A DNA stretch of 64,000 bases from Amorphophallus konjac (GCA_022559845.1 CM040121.1:570636140-570700139); one strand, 5' to 3'; positions 21,300-34,450 are shown, numbered from the stretch's first letter. Notes: generated by a model not told the origin, from the sequence alone. Program-made: numbers and translations.

Positions 21300-23655
21300 T
21301 GAGATGTTTGCTCCTGTGATTAAGGAGGTGAAAGAACCTCAAGAGGAGGATGCGGTTAAGATTCCCAAGCAGGTTTAGCAGGTGCTCACTGAGTTTAGTG
21401 ATGTTACCCTTGACGAGCTACCTAATGAGTTACCTCCCATGAGAGATATCTAGCATGTCATAGACTTGGTCCTTAGTGCACCATTGCCTAACCTTCCACA
21501 TCATCGGATGTCACCTGGTGGACATGAGGAGATGAGCAGACAAGTGAGTGCTTGGCTAGGGAAGGGGTTCTTTAGGGAGAGCCTTAGCCCTTGTGTAGTG
21601 CCTGCATTGTTAACCACTAGAAAGGATGGCAATTGGATAATGTGCATTGATAGTTGAGCAATTAATAAGATCACTGTCAAGTATTGATACGCCATACTGT
21701 GAATTGACGACATGCTCAACATGATGGCTGGGGCGCAGGTGTTCTCGAAGATTGACCTTAGAAGTGGGTACCATCAGATCCGCATTCACCCAAGTGATGA
21801 GTGGAAGACTGTATTTAAGACTATGGATGGTCTTTACAAGTGGTCGGTCATGCCTTTTGGGTTGACCAATATAGCTAGTACTTCATGAGGGTGATGAACC
21901 AAATGTTGAGGCCATTCATTGGGCAGTTTCTAGTGGTATACTTTGACGACATCTTGATCTACAGTCGGACTTGAGATGAGCATTTGATCCATCTCTGGAA
22001 GGTGTTCATTCTTTTGAGGGAAGAGAAGCTCTATGCCAACATGAAGAAGTGCATTTTTATGAGCTCTTGTGTTATCTTTCTCGGGTATATAGTGTCGTCA
22101 GAGGGTGTGTCTGTTGATCCGAAAAAAGTGAGATTGATCATCGAGTGGATAGAGCCTACTGATGTCCATTAGGTGTGGAGTTTCCACAATCTTGTCACTT
22201 TCTATCATCGATTTATCCGGGAATTCAGTACCATCGCAGCTCCCATCATTGATTGCATCAAGAAAGAAGAGTTCATCTGGACGAAGGCAGCTTCTAAGGC
22301 CTTTGTAGAACTAAAGAAGAGGATGACAGAAGCTCCTGTCTTATGTCTTTCTGATTTTTTCACGGTCTTTGAAGTGTCTTGCGATGCTTCTGGTATTGGG
22401 ATAAGTGGAGTCCTCAGTCAGGAGGGGCATCTCGTTGCATTTTTCAATGAAAAGTTGAATGATGCAAAGCAACTGTATTTGACCTATGACAAGGAATTCT
22501 ATGTGGCTGTGCAATCATTGAGGCATTGGCGCCATTACTTGTTGCAGCATGAGTTCGTCTTGTATAGTTACTATCAGACGCTTCGATATTTGAGCTCACA
22601 GAAGAAGTTAGGGCCCCGACATGCTAGGTGGGTTGAGTTTCTCCAAGAATACACATTTGTTCTGAAACATAAGTCTGGAGTGGACAATAAGCCCACTGAT
22701 GCACTGAGCTGTCGCATTCATTTCTTGCAAACCCTTGATGTCCAGGTGGTAGAATTTGAGGGTATTAAAGATCAATATGCAGCTTGTTGGAATTTTGGAG
22801 AGATATATGCACAGTTGTCGTAGGGATGTCTCACTATGAGTGCAGACTATCTTCTTCAGGATGGTTACGTGTTCAGAGGGTACCGATTGTGCCTCCCATG
22901 GACATCTTTGAGGGATTTTGTTACTTGGGAGTTGCATGATGGCGGTGCCACTAGATATTTTGGTCGGGACAAGACCATTGCTATGGTTGAGGATAGGTTC
23001 TTCTAGCCTAGCCTCAAGATGGATGTTGCATAGATTGTGAGCCAATGTAGCACATGTTAGCTTGTCAAGCAGAGAAAATAGAACACTAGTCTCTACACAC
23101 CCCTCCCTCTCCCGCATAAGCATTGGCAGGATCTTAGTATGGACTTTGTCCTAGGGCTTCCATGTACTGTCCGTGGTCATGATTATATCTTTGTTGTAGC
23201 GGATCGATTTTCCAAGATGGCCTATTTTATTCCACGTAGCAAGACAACTGACACCTCTCATGTAGCTAAGCTTTTTTTGAGAGAGGTCATATGATTGCAT
23301 GGATTGCCTAAAACATTAGTGTCTGATCGTGATGTGAAGTTTGTGAGCTATTTTTGGAAGACACTGTGGAGTATGTTAGGCACTAGACTCCATTTTTCAT
23401 CAACATATCATTCTCATACCGATGGTCAAATTGAGGTTGTTAATAGGAGTCTTGGGGATCTGCTGAGGTGCCTAGTAGGAGAGCATCCTGGAGGTTGGGA
23501 TGTTGTTATTCCTATGGCTGAGTTTGCATATAATGATTTTTTCAATAGGTCTACATGTCAGAGTCCTTTCATGGTTGTCATAGGTTACCACCCTAGGAGG
23601 CCATTAAATTTGGTCCCTCTCCTTACTGAGTCTCATCCATCAGAGCCAGCAAAGT
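21300..23655 (+). pseudogene. gypsy-2 RT, RNase H and integrase, heavily mutated
   Basis: [47 protein letters not shown] and a damaged catalytic box near 21930. RNase H (about 22370-22740): VSCDASGIGISGVLSQ and TDALS. Integrase: zinc motif near 23040, then [17 protein letters not shown] and SHTDGQIEVVNRSL, ending after SEPAKSCG at about 23655 where copia-2-associated sequence begins. At least ten in-frame stops and some shifts. Many stops replace family-typical Arg (CGA to TGA), Gln (CAG to TAG) or Trp (TGG to TAG/TGA). It is the oldest coding element in the window. Confidence 0.85.
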
Positions 23656-24023
23656 CATGTGGACGCACTAAAATTCGCTTATTTATGTTATTCGTTTATT
23701 TAAGTGCGCGGGCGTGTCAGTCATAAAATGACGATTTATTGTCCGCTCTATCTGACTAATCAGACGATTGTGTAGTTCGTGTCAGGACCAAAACCCGCCG
23801 CGTCATAAAGGTCACGGCGTTATTTACATCCCCTCGAAGAGGGGGAACACCCTGTAAGGTTTCGCACAGCACCTACGGGCGACGCAGCGGATAACAAAAA
23901 TTTTATTTGCCCGATCCCGGTGTTATGGAAAGCTTAATCTGTGCTCTAATCGGTGTTTCTAAGACCCTAATGACGGGTTGCGTGTTTCACCTTGCACGGA
24001 ACGACGCTGTCCGCTAAGCCCGA
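23656..24023. other. Unassigned segment between gypsy-2 and the copia-2 3' LTR
   Basis: No coding. It lies left of the part of the copia-2 LTR that matches the other copy. It may be the U5 end of that LTR, missing from the right-hand copy, or a separate remnant. A CG-rich stretch near 23700-23830 includes CGCGTCATAAAGGTCACGGCG. Confidence 0.4.
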
Positions 24024-25443
24024 TGCAGAGAAACAGAGCCGCACAGCTGTACGGCCTCTAGAGCAGATCCACACGGACCCTTGCGCAGCGACGGTACCTC
24101 CCCGGCACAACTTTCCCCGGCTCTAACACCTTCTGGAGAGAGAGAGAGCAAGGGGGAGAAAGGGGGAGGCTAATCCTCTCCTTAATGCTTAATGCTTGAT
24201 TAGCATTAAGGGGGGGTTGGAAGGAGAAGCCAAGAGTTCGAATGAACTCACGTAGATGGCTATATATAGAGTTTGGGTTTATTAGAAAAGGGCTCCAAAA
24301 GACCGAAACTGTATATATATCCTATCTCATATTATACATATGTATTAAACTCCATTTACACTCCTTTCCAAAAGGAATTAAAAGGAAATAATACATACAT
24401 TTGTATAATAATTATCCGTCACCCAAGAATCCATTGTGTGTGATCCTCTAGCCCCATAGTCACTCTAGTTTAAGGCCCATTAACATCTAATTCCTAATTA
24501 GAAGTAAATTAAACGTATTATTCGCTTCTACAAGAGCCGAATAATAGTTTAATTCATTCCGAACCTACGATCACGTTGGGTCAAGCAAATCCGCGTGATC
24601 CTAGAGGACGCCGGGTTTAAACCAGCATGTCTGGTACCTGTAAGTCCACAGTTACCGCATCGATATAATCCCTCGCTCCTTCTATGAGTCTGGTACGATC
24701 GAGGGTATGGTTTCTGTCAAACCCCATGATCGTGTCATTTGACTATGACCTCCTTAAAGTGTATGACATCTGTTCTAAACGAACTTATACGACCCTGGCC
24801 AGGGATTTAACGGAGCGTCAATGTCATGACCCATTAACTGTCTGATATATATCCGACATTGAGCGATCCCCTCTTGACCATTGATGATCTTCACACGTAT
24901 CCTGGAGTGGTTAATGACTCGGTAACTCATGACTTATGGTTAAAGTCACTTAGCTAAGTAATTAAACAATTCCAGTCCTCGTGTAAGATCCGATCAATGT
25001 CTCAGGTCAAAGTACCAACGATGCTACTGTGACCGTTGGATCTTCAGTTGACATTAGGTATAATCAACCATCTGAAGATCCAATAGCGGATCAGTTCAGT
25101 GCACATCCTCCAAGGACATACACCTACACATATGTGTTGGTGCCCCGCACCAATGACCATGAGGCTGGCCACTGACACATCACGTGTACTGGTTTAATAG
25201 GTAATCAAAGTCCCCGAGTGATTATCCTCCAACCAGGAACAGTTTAAGGTATGTGTTCATGTAAAGTAAGTCTCATGTTCGAGATCTCATCTCGAGCTGA
25301 CTTTACAACCACATATCCTAAGGACAACGTAAAGTAACACAATCGCATATTTACGCTCAAACACCACTTTATTAATGAACAAGATCGTACAACTATTGGG
25401 CCTACCCGACCCGAAATTGACCTGTAGCACACCAACACTAACA
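24024..25443 (-). repeat. copia-2 3' LTR
   Basis: The minus-strand start at 25443 lies beside the polypurine tract CAAGTGAGAGATT (25444-25456). It matches 30306-31727 closely. The left edge is taken from the limit of that match; the true end may lie further left. Confidence 0.7.
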
Positions 25444-25457
25444 ATCTCTCACTTGAA

Positions 25458-27017
25458 CTACAACCAATTGCCCATAACTTTGAGGCCCATCTTATCTCGA
25501 TGACGCTCAAATACAGTCTGTGTCAAAGGCTTAGTCAGTGGATCTGCTATGTTGTCTTCTGACGGTACACGCTCTACCATCACATCTCCACGATCAACAA
25601 TCTCCCGAATAAGGTGAAAGCACCTGAGAATATGCTTTGACCTTTGGTGAGATCTCGGTTCCTTCGCCTGGGCGATGGCCCCATTATTATCACAAAATAA
25701 TGGGATGGGAGCTGATATCTTGGGAACTACGCCAAGTTCCAAGATGAATTTCTTCATCCAGACGGCTTCCTTAGCAGCTTCAGCTGCAGCAATATATTCC
25801 GCCTCCGTCGTCGAGTCTGCAGTCGTGTCTTGCTTGGAGCTTCTCCAACTGACTGCCCCTCCATTGAACATGAATACAAATCCAGACATGGATTTGCAGT
25901 CATCTGGATCTGACTAGAAACTAGAATCTGTGTAAGCTCTAAGCTGTAGGTCCTCTCCTCCATAAAGTAGAAAAAGATCCTTAGCCCTTCGCAGGTACTT
26001 AAGGATACCCTTTACTGCCTTCCAGTGCTCTTCGCCTGGATTTGCCTGATATCTGCTGATAATGTTTAAAGCATTGGCAACATCAGGCCGTGTACATAGC
26101 ATTGCATACATGATTGACCCTATCGCCGAAACATAGGGTACCTTATTCATGTGTGCGACCTCCTCAGAAGTTTTAGGACTCATCCCCTTGGATAGGTAAA
26201 TTTCATGTCTCATGGGAATGAGACCTCTCTTGGAATTTTTCATCCTAAACCTTTTGAGGATAGTGTCTATGTATATGGATTGAGATAATCCTATCATCCT
26301 TTTAGATCTATCTCGATAGATCCTTATGCCCAGCACATAGGATGCTTCTCCCAAATCCTTCATAGAGAAGGTCTTGGACAACCAAGACTTAGTTGATGTC
26401 AACATCGCTACATCATTCCCAATGAGTAAGATGTCATCAACATAAAGGACCAAGAAGGTCACTCAGCTCCCACTGACCTTCTTGTAAACACAGGGTTCAT
26501 CTTCATTCCGAATGAAGTTGAAAGATTTGACAGCCTCGCCAAATCTTAAGTTCCAGCTTCTAGATACCTGCTTTAATCCATAAATGGACCTTTAAAGTTT
26601 GCATACCTTATTAGGATGTAGCTTGGAAGTGAATCCTTCAGGCTGTACCATGTACACATCTTCTGACAGGTTTTCATTAAGAAAAGCTATCTTCACATCC
26701 ATTTGCCAGATCTCATAATCCAGGTATGCAGCAATGGCAAGGGGGATTCTGATTGACTTAACCATGGCTACCGGCGAAAACGTCTCGTCATAGTCAATGC
26801 ATTGCCTTTGACGATATCCTTTCTCCACTAGTCTAGCCTTGTATGTGTCAACCTGTCCATCTACACCGATTTTTCTTTTAAAAATCTATTTGCAGCCGAT
26901 AGGGACCTTCCCTTCGGGTACATCAACTAAGTTCCAAACTTTATTGGTGTACATGGACTGGATCTCTGAATCCCTTACCTCTTGCCATTTCTCAGAGTTT
27001 ACACTACGGATCGCCTC
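25458..27017 (-). pseudogene. copia-2 reverse transcriptase and RNase H
   Basis: RT motifs on the minus strand: IWQMDVKIAFLNENL, then LVLYVDDILLIGNDV (the catalytic YVDD is intact), WLSKTFSMKDLGEASYVLGI and RYQANPGEEHW. RNase H: LRAYTDSSF, SGFVFMFNGGAVSWRSSKQ, STTEAEYIAA and EDNIADPLTKPL, stop at 25458. Internal stops interrupt it near 26887, 26593, 26461 and 25915, each where one base change would restore a usual residue (Trp, Gln). Confidence 0.85.
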
Positions 27018-29102
27018 CTAGTACGACTGAGGATCATCATCCTCATTGATACATACCTTAGAGGACCCTTCTGAGACATGTCCAACATATCTCTCAAGTT
27101 CTCTCGGTAGTCTACCAGATCTCCGTAGTGTCAGTGTTTCACCTTGAATAGGATCATCCGATACCATCTCATCTAATGAGTTTGTGTCTATGGGTTGTGG
27201 TTCTTGGACCTCGTCTAATTCTATCTGGCTCCCACTGTTTTTCTGGAGTAGATATTCTCTTTCCAGAAATACAGCTCTCTTGGCCATTAAGATCCTTTGC
27301 TCAGAAGGGTGATAGAAATAATATCCAAACGTCTCCTTTGGATATCCCACAAACCTACACTTATCGGTCCTCGACTCAAGCTTATCACTCTCGTTCTTCT
27401 TTACATGAGCAGGACACCCCCAAATTTTAATGTGATTAAAATTTGATTTCCTGCCCTTCCATATCTCATATGGTATAGAAGGAACTGATTTACTTGAGAT
27501 CCTATTCAATAAATAAGTTGCAGTCTCTAACGCATAGCCCCAAAGAGACAAGGGTAGTCTTGACATAGACACCATGGATCGGACCGTGTCTAACAAGGTC
27601 ATGTTTCTCCTTTCGGATACACCATTATGCTGTGGTGTATACGGTGGAGTCCACTGAGAAACTATTCCATGGTCTTTAAGATAAGAAGTGAATTCATTGC
27701 TTAAGTATTCACCTTCTCGATCCGATCGAAGAGCCTTAATACTTTTGCCAGTCTGTTTCTTTACTTCATTCTTGTATTCCTTAAACTTCTCAAAGGCTTG
27801 TGACTTATGTCTCATTAAATACACATAGCCATATCTAGAGAAGTCATCAATAAAAGAAATGAAATAGAGATAACCTCCTTTTTCTTCTATGGACATGGGT
27901 CCACACACATCCGAGTGTATGAGTTCGAGAAGGTCAACAGCCCTCTCACCATGTCCACCAAAAGGAGCCTTGGTCATTTTTCCCATAAGACATGACTCAC
28001 AGGTATCAAATGGCTTGTATTCGAACAAATTCAAATATCTATTTGAGTGTAAGTGAGAGACTCTTTTCTCACCTACATGACCAAGTCTGCAATGCCATAG
28101 AAATGCAGAATTCACTTCATCCGCATTGGAAATTTGCATAACATTAGAACATGTATCTAATACATAAAGACCATTGACTAATGAACCATTGGCTATAATC
28201 AAACCATTATTCATTATAGAGCACCCAGTGCTATTAAAAGCCAATGTATATCCAATGTTATACAAACCAGAGATTGAAATAATGTTCTTAATAATATTAG
28301 GAACATAATAACAGTCATTCAACTCCAGAATGACTCCTGAAGGTAAACTGAGACGTGCAGTCCCGACATCTTTGGCAGAAACCAAAGCTCCATTTCCCAT
28401 CCTCAGTTCAATCTCATTTTTGCCCAATTGCCTTCTATTTGTCAGCACCTGCACAGAATTGCAGATATGAGATGCACATCCAGTATCCAATACCCATGAT
28501 GTGGATTCCATATATGATAAATTAAGGTCTATGACAAAAATACCTTCATTTAGAATTACCTTGCAATTCCTTTTCCAATGCCCAGTTTCCCCCCATCGAA
28601 AATATTTGTCTTCCTTTTCATTCTTCTTGCCCTTCCCTTTGTCAACTTTGGCGAGTTGCTTACCCGTGGCCTTTTTCTTTCCTTTCCCTTTGTTACTTGT
28701 AGTGGATATCTGGGTGGCCTTCCTTTTCTTATTGGCCCGGCCAATAATCATTACAGAAGAAGATGGTTTATCTTTCTGCATAGTTTCTTCAGCACTCTTT
28801 AACATGTTGAGCAGCTCCGGGAGAGTTGCATCAATTCTATTCATGTTAAAGTTTATGATGAAGGAATAAAAGGAATCGGGCAATGACTGGAGTATAAGAT
28901 CAATGCACAGTTCAAGATCCAACTTGAACCCCAGTGCATTGAGTCTATCTATCCACTCCATCATTTTCATTACATGAGCCTGTACTGAAGAACCCTCAGA
29001 CATCTATGTCCTGAAAAGCCTTTTGGAGATGTCATACCTCTCGATCCTACCCTGCTCCCCGAAGAGCTGGCGTAGATTGAGAAGTATACTTCTACAATCA
29101 GT
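27018..29102 (-). pseudogene. copia-2 gag, protease and integrase
   Basis: An open stretch of 661 codons follows an in-frame TAG at about 29004; gag sequence continues upstream of it (RQLFGEQGRIERYDISKRLF). The zinc knuckle reads YFRWGETGHWKRNC: two Cys positions are lost. Protease WVLDTGCASHIC; zinc motif LWHCRLGHVG…CESC; integrase HSDVCG, RSDREGEY and the Glu of GVSERRN. The C-terminal part ends at a stop near 27017, where the usual linker to RT begins. The gag N-terminus is missing: upstream of 29102 the sequence turns into AT-rich non-coding DNA. Confidence 0.85.
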
Positions 29103-30305
29103 CACAAGCAAATATAAATATATCCAATATATTTACCGTACCTAGTAGTTTGCACAAAATAAATGCATCCAATGCAAATTAAACGCAAGTGATCATGGAC
29201 TTTAACCCTAATATAACTAAGACATCCGGCCCACTTCCGAAGCAACTGGATCGTCCTCGTCGGGTGTGCTCCGCGCTTTCAAACTCCGACGCCGCATTAA
29301 TTACAACTTTTACATGGCACGCAGGCCGAAAAAATTAAATTACATGTGACTCAAATTCCAGCAGCCCTTAGGGCGAGTACAACAATTGAGGAAGATAGAA
29401 GTACATTTGGAATTTCAACAGAGAGAGAAAGGAGGTTCGCAGACCCCAATTAATTACATTAATCCAAGTCTATGATCACTTGCCAACCCATTCAAATAAA
29501 ATCAATCAAGGGTTATTTTCTGAAAATAATCCATACTTTTGAATTTAAAAATGGGATGTGCAAACAAAAACAGGCCAGCTTTGTTTAATTTTAAAAATCA
29601 AAGCATGATTAACTAAAATTAAACACACATGCAGGTCAATACAAGGTAAATAATGTAAAGCACGTAAAGAACCATCATTTTCTACAGGGACATCTAATTG
29701 AGATAATTAATTAAATTTAAATTTAAATTTAAATTTAATTATCTAATAATCAAATTTAAATTTAAAATTTAAACATGCTAATAATTTTAATTTAAATTCA
29801 AACTAATTATCCAATAATTTTGTTTGAAAATAAATTTAAATAATGCAATTATTCTCAATTAGAAATTTTCTAAAATTCAAAATTTGAATTTAATAATTAT
29901 CTAATAATTAAAATTCAAATAATTGAATTTTTCACATTTAACTTCAATAAAATTTAAAATTTAAATTTTCTAATTATCTAATAATGAAAAATTCAAAAAC
30001 TTAAATTTTACTGAAGTAACTTCAATTATTACCATTTTATCTCAAGATAAAAAGTAATTATCTCACCTTGGTAACTTCAAATCGGTTAAATAAAATTTAC
30101 CATTCGACATTTACAATTGAGATAATACTATTTAACTTATGAAATAAAATTCTATTTAATTTACTGAGTATTTTAATATATATCTAATATATATATTATC
30201 AATACTGCATTAAAGAAAATTAAAAACAAAGCAATTTTTTTTTTAAATAAAAAAAAAATTCTCGGCGGCAGCCATGGGCGCGGCCGCCCACGCCCGCGCC
30301 CGCAC
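29103..30305 (-). other. AT-rich leader-like segment of copia-2
   Basis: 1.2 kb between the gag fragment and the 5' LTR match. About 29690-30240 is a low-complexity run of TTTAAATTTAAA and AATTATC-type repeats. I find no primer binding site next to the LTR match and no gag N-terminus. It may be an inserted or recombined piece. Confidence 0.45.
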
Positions 30306-31727
30306 GCAGAGAAACCGAGCCGCACAGCTGTACGGCCTCTAGAGCAGATCCACACGGACCCTTGCGCAGCGACGGTACCTCCCCGGCACAACTTTCCCCG
30401 GCTCTAACACCTTCTGGAGAGAGAGAGAGAGCAAGGGGGAGAAAGGGGGAGGCTAATCCTCTCCTTAATGCTTAATGCTTGATTAGCATTAAGGGGGGGT
30501 TGGAAGGAGAAGCCAAGAGTTCGAATGAACTCACGTAGATGGCTATATATAGAGTTTGGGTTTATTAGAAAAGGGCTCCAAAAGACCGAAACTGTATATA
30601 TATCATATCTCATATTATACATATGTATTAAACTCCATTTACACTCCTTTCCAAAAGGAATTAAAAGGAAATAATACATACATTTGTATAATAATTATCC
30701 GTCACCCAAGAATCCATTGTGTGTGATCCTCTAGTCCCATAGTCACTCTAGTTTAAGGCCCATTAACTTCTAATTCCTAATTAGAAAGTAAATTAAACGT
30801 ATTATTCGCTTCTACAAGAGCCGAATAATAGTTTAATTCATTCCGAACCTACGATCACGTTGGGTCAAGCAAATCCGCGTGATCCTAGAGGACGCCGGGT
30901 TTAAACCAGCATGTCTGGTACCTGTAAGTCCACAGTTACAGCATCGATATAATCCCTCGCTCCTTCTATGAGTCTGGTACGATCGAGGGTATGGTTTCTG
31001 TCAAACCCCATGATCGTGCCATTTGACTATGACTTCCTTAAAGTGTATGACGTCTGTTCTAAACGAACTCATACGACCCTGGCCAGAGATTTAACGGAGC
31101 GTCAATGTCATGACCCATTAACTGTCTGATATATACCCGACAGTGAGCGATCCCCTCTTGACCATTGATGATCTTCACACGTATCCTGGAGTGGTTAATG
31201 ACTCGGTAACTCATGACTTATGGTTAAAGTTACTTAGCTAAGTAATTAAACCATTCCAGTCCTCGTGTAAGATCCGATCAATGTCTCAGGTCAAAGGACT
31301 AACGATGCTACTGTGACCGTTGGATCTTTAGTTGACATTAGGTATAATCAACCATCTGAAGATCCAATAGCGGATCAGTTCAGTGCACATCCTCCAAGGA
31401 CATACACCTACACACATGTGTTGGTGCCCCGCACCAATGACCATGAGACTGGTCACTGACACATCGTGTGTACTGGTTTAATAGGTAATCAATGTCCCCG
31501 AGTGATTACCCTCCAATCAGGAACAGTTTAAGGTATGTGTTCATGTAAAGTAAGTCTCATGTTCGAGATCTCATCTCGAGCTGACTTTACAACCACATAT
31601 CCTAGGGACAACGTAAAGTAACACAATCGCATATTTACGCTCAAACACCACTTTATTAATGAACAAGATCATACAACTATTGGGCCTACCCGAACCGAAA
31701 TTGACCTGTAGCACACCAACACTAACA
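30306..31727 (-). repeat. copia-2 5' LTR
   Basis: The outer start TGTTAGTGTTGG lies at 31727. It matches the 3' LTR nearly base for base from the GCAGAGAAAC block (30306) to the end. Left of that block the two LTR neighbourhoods are unrelated. Confidence 0.7.
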
Positions 31728-32600
31728 CACACTTGATTAATCCCCGGGAATCAGGACCTCATGGCCAAGAAATCATATCGAGAAAAATAAGATGATAGTG
31801 ATCCTAAATCAGTCGAAAAGCCCTATGTCTAGGGAAGCAAGCATTCGAAACATGTCGGTCACTTAGGGGACCATTTGATATTCGGACGAAAGTCCGGCTT
31901 GAGGGCAGCGTGATCGTCACGGGAAAACCGAAGCATATGTATGCCAGGGTACGGCAAATTCACTGTTCAGAGGAATGGGAAACATTCGGTTAAATCTCGG
32001 TCAGAGTGGTCGAAAATCAGTGAGTTTATTGGCCCGGTGCAAGATCAGGCCAGGACCCTTCTGGAGAAGCTTCCCACAATTAAAGCGAGACTTGCGCGGG
32101 CATCGTTAATATTTCCGGTGACGAAGGGTAGCGAGAAAATGTCCCGGGATTAGATCCCGAAACAAAGATATGTTCGATGATAGCGGGCTATAGGCCTAGG
32201 GTATGGGTCAGACAATGATCATGATTAGGGCGAACCCGTGGTCTAAGCATGACCCAGGAAAGTCTTATTAATATTATCATGCTAAGGGTCCGGGAATGAT
32301 GAAAGCCGCCTCGTTCCATTCAGATTTTGCCGGTCATTCATGGACCACTTTATGTTCGGACAAAGGTATGTATTGAAGGTACGACGTAAACGGAAACAAA
32401 CCTGTACAAATATCTGCCAGGAGATGGTAATTTTGATGAGAAGATGGGATTAGATCCTGGTGACAAGAGGGGGGGGCTTCGGTGAGATATTGGCCCAGAG
32501 TGAGGTCGAGCAATAGCCATGACGGGGGAATAACTCCCTGAGGGTGAAGCCCGGCCTACGAGGGCGTCATTAATATTTCTGAACCCGGGGCCCGAGGGAG
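31728..32600. other. Non-coding segment, unidentified
   Basis: Moderately GC sequence with no convincing open frame. Its texture (short direct repeats such as GGGAAAACCG, AACCCGTG and TTAATATTTCCGG/TTAATATTTCTG) resembles a retroelement LTR, but I find no partner copy. Confidence 0.35.
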
Positions 32601-32879
32601 ACGAAAGTCGTATCATTCTGTTCATTGTTATTATTATCATTATTTAATTATTATTATTATTATTGTTGTTGTTGTTGATCCCCCTTTTTTACCTGTGGGC
32701 TATGAACTCTTCTTCTATTTATTTTATCATTATTATTTATTTTATTTGTTATTATTATTATTTTTTGATTTATTATTTCTTTTATTGTTATATTTTTTAT
32801 CATTATTATTATATAAATTTTCCCTTTTTATTATCATTATTATGTCCTCCCTTTTTTATGATGTGATGTTTTAGATGGA
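32601..32879. repeat. ATT-rich low-complexity tract
   Basis: About 280 bp of imperfect (ATT)n/(TTAT)n with a short (GTT)5 run. A short open frame here encodes only Tyr, Phe and Ile runs and is not a gene. Confidence 0.8.
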
Positions 32880-34450
32880 TTGTACCGGGTGAGAGTACGG
32901 GAGAGGGTGTATCACTGGGGAGAGCAGGAGTGTACTGGGCGAGGCTGGGCAAGGTGAAGGCAGAGTGTACCGCACGGAGGTTAAAGAGTGTGCCGGGTGG
33001 AGGTTTAGGAGTGTACCACTAGGGAGCGTGCCGGGCTAGGGACTGAAAGGTGTACCGCTGGGGGAGGATGTGAGTGCGCCGAGCAAGGGGACTGAAGGTG
33101 TGTCGGAACAGGATTGAGTTGGGGTGTACCGCTGGGGGAGGTGAGAGCGCACCGGACAGAGGGGGTTGACGGTGTGCCGTGTAAAGGGTGCTGGCAGGTG
33201 TGTCGGGTGGAAGCTGGGCAAGGTCAGTGCAGATCTGGGCTCGGGTCGGTGCACGTTTGAACTGTAAAGGGGCAAGGTCTATGCTAGTGTAGCAAGGTCT
33301 GTGCAAGCTAGGCTTGGGGTCTATGCAGGTTTTAGGTAGAGTCTACGGATATTGAACAAGGTCTATGCATGTTTGATGGGGTCTATGTACACTGTGATTC
33401 AAGGTCTGTGCACATGTAGACCGGGCTAGGCTGAGGTCGGTGCAGGGCCAGGCTGGGTCGGTGCACATTGGGATGGACTTGGTGCATCTAGGCTAAGTGG
33501 GGGGGGTGGGTGAGGTCGATGCTAGTTATGGGCTTAGGTCAGAGCATGTTAGGATGAGGCTGACGCCAGTTGGGATAAGGTTCATGCTGGTTGGGGTTGA
33601 GGTCTGTGCTAGTTGGGGTTAGGCTAGTGCAAACTTGAACTAGGGTCAATGCATGTTCAGACTGTGAAGGGGCAAGGTCGGTGCGTGTTTACCTTGGCCA
33701 AGGTAGGGTCGGTACAGGTTCTATTAGGCCAATGGACAAGGTCGGTGCAGTGTTCGGGCTGGGCCAGCATGAGGTCGGTGCAGGTTTAGAAAAAGGTGGG
33801 TGCATGTTATGGCCATGAAGGGGCAAGGTCAGTGCAATGTTTGCCTGGCTAGCATGAGCTCGGTGCAGGTTTGGTTCAGCCCAGGAGTGGTCAGTGCAAG
33901 TCTGGTTGGGCCAAAGGGGAGGTTAGTGCAAGTTTCAGGTAAGGTCGGTGCAAATCTGGTTGGCTAGGGGGATGAGGTCGGTGCAAATTTGCCTGGGGCC
34001 GGCATAAGGTCGGTGCAAGGTTGCTTAGGCCGAGGGAAAGTCTGTGCACGTTGGAGATGTATAGAAGGCAAGGTCAGTGCATATTTTGATAGGGTCAGTG
34101 CACATGGAGAACAAGGTCCGTGTAGGTCCGAGCGTAGGAAAGCCAAGGTCTTTGCATATGCAGGCTGAAGTCTGAGCATGTGAGGCTTAGGGTCTGAGTG
34201 CGCCTGGGGCAAGGTCAGTGCGAGAGGGCTAAGGTCAGTGCGGGTTGGCTAAAGTCTATGCAACTGAAGTGTGCCGGGTTAGGGGTGCACCGTTCGGGGT
34301 AGGCCAAAAGTGTGCCGCCAGAAGGGGGTGTAACTGTACCGGGTGAAGGGCCAACTGGGGTGCACCGGGTGAAGGTTAGGCTGAAGGGAGGCTGATGCAG
34401 GAGTGCCTGAGGTCTGTGCAGCTATGGCTGGCTCAAGGGGAAAGGTCTAT
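32880..34450. repeat. Degenerate minisatellite, GGTCGGTGCA type
   Basis: About 1.6 kb made of variants of two short phrases. The left third is dominated by GTGTACCGCTGGGGGAGG-like words, the rest by AAGGTCGGTGCAGGTT-like words (GGTC-R/T-GTGC recurs several dozen times), spaced about 25-45 bp. It ends with a return of the GTGCACCG words near 34280-34370. No open frame is meaningful. Confidence 0.75.

Larger units (their letters stand above)
24024..31727 (-). mobile_element. copia-2: Ty1/copia element, defective
   Basis: LTR-homologous blocks of about 1.42 kb at 24024-25443 and 30306-31727, both starting TGTTAGTGTTGGTGTGC on the minus strand, flank a minus-strand gag-protease-integrase-RT-RNase H region. 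Where compared, the LTRs differ at only a few percent of positions, yet the coding region has several stops. The inner LTR limits and the leader are unusual, and I see no clear target duplication. It abuts the gypsy-2 integrase on the left. Confidence 0.75.
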
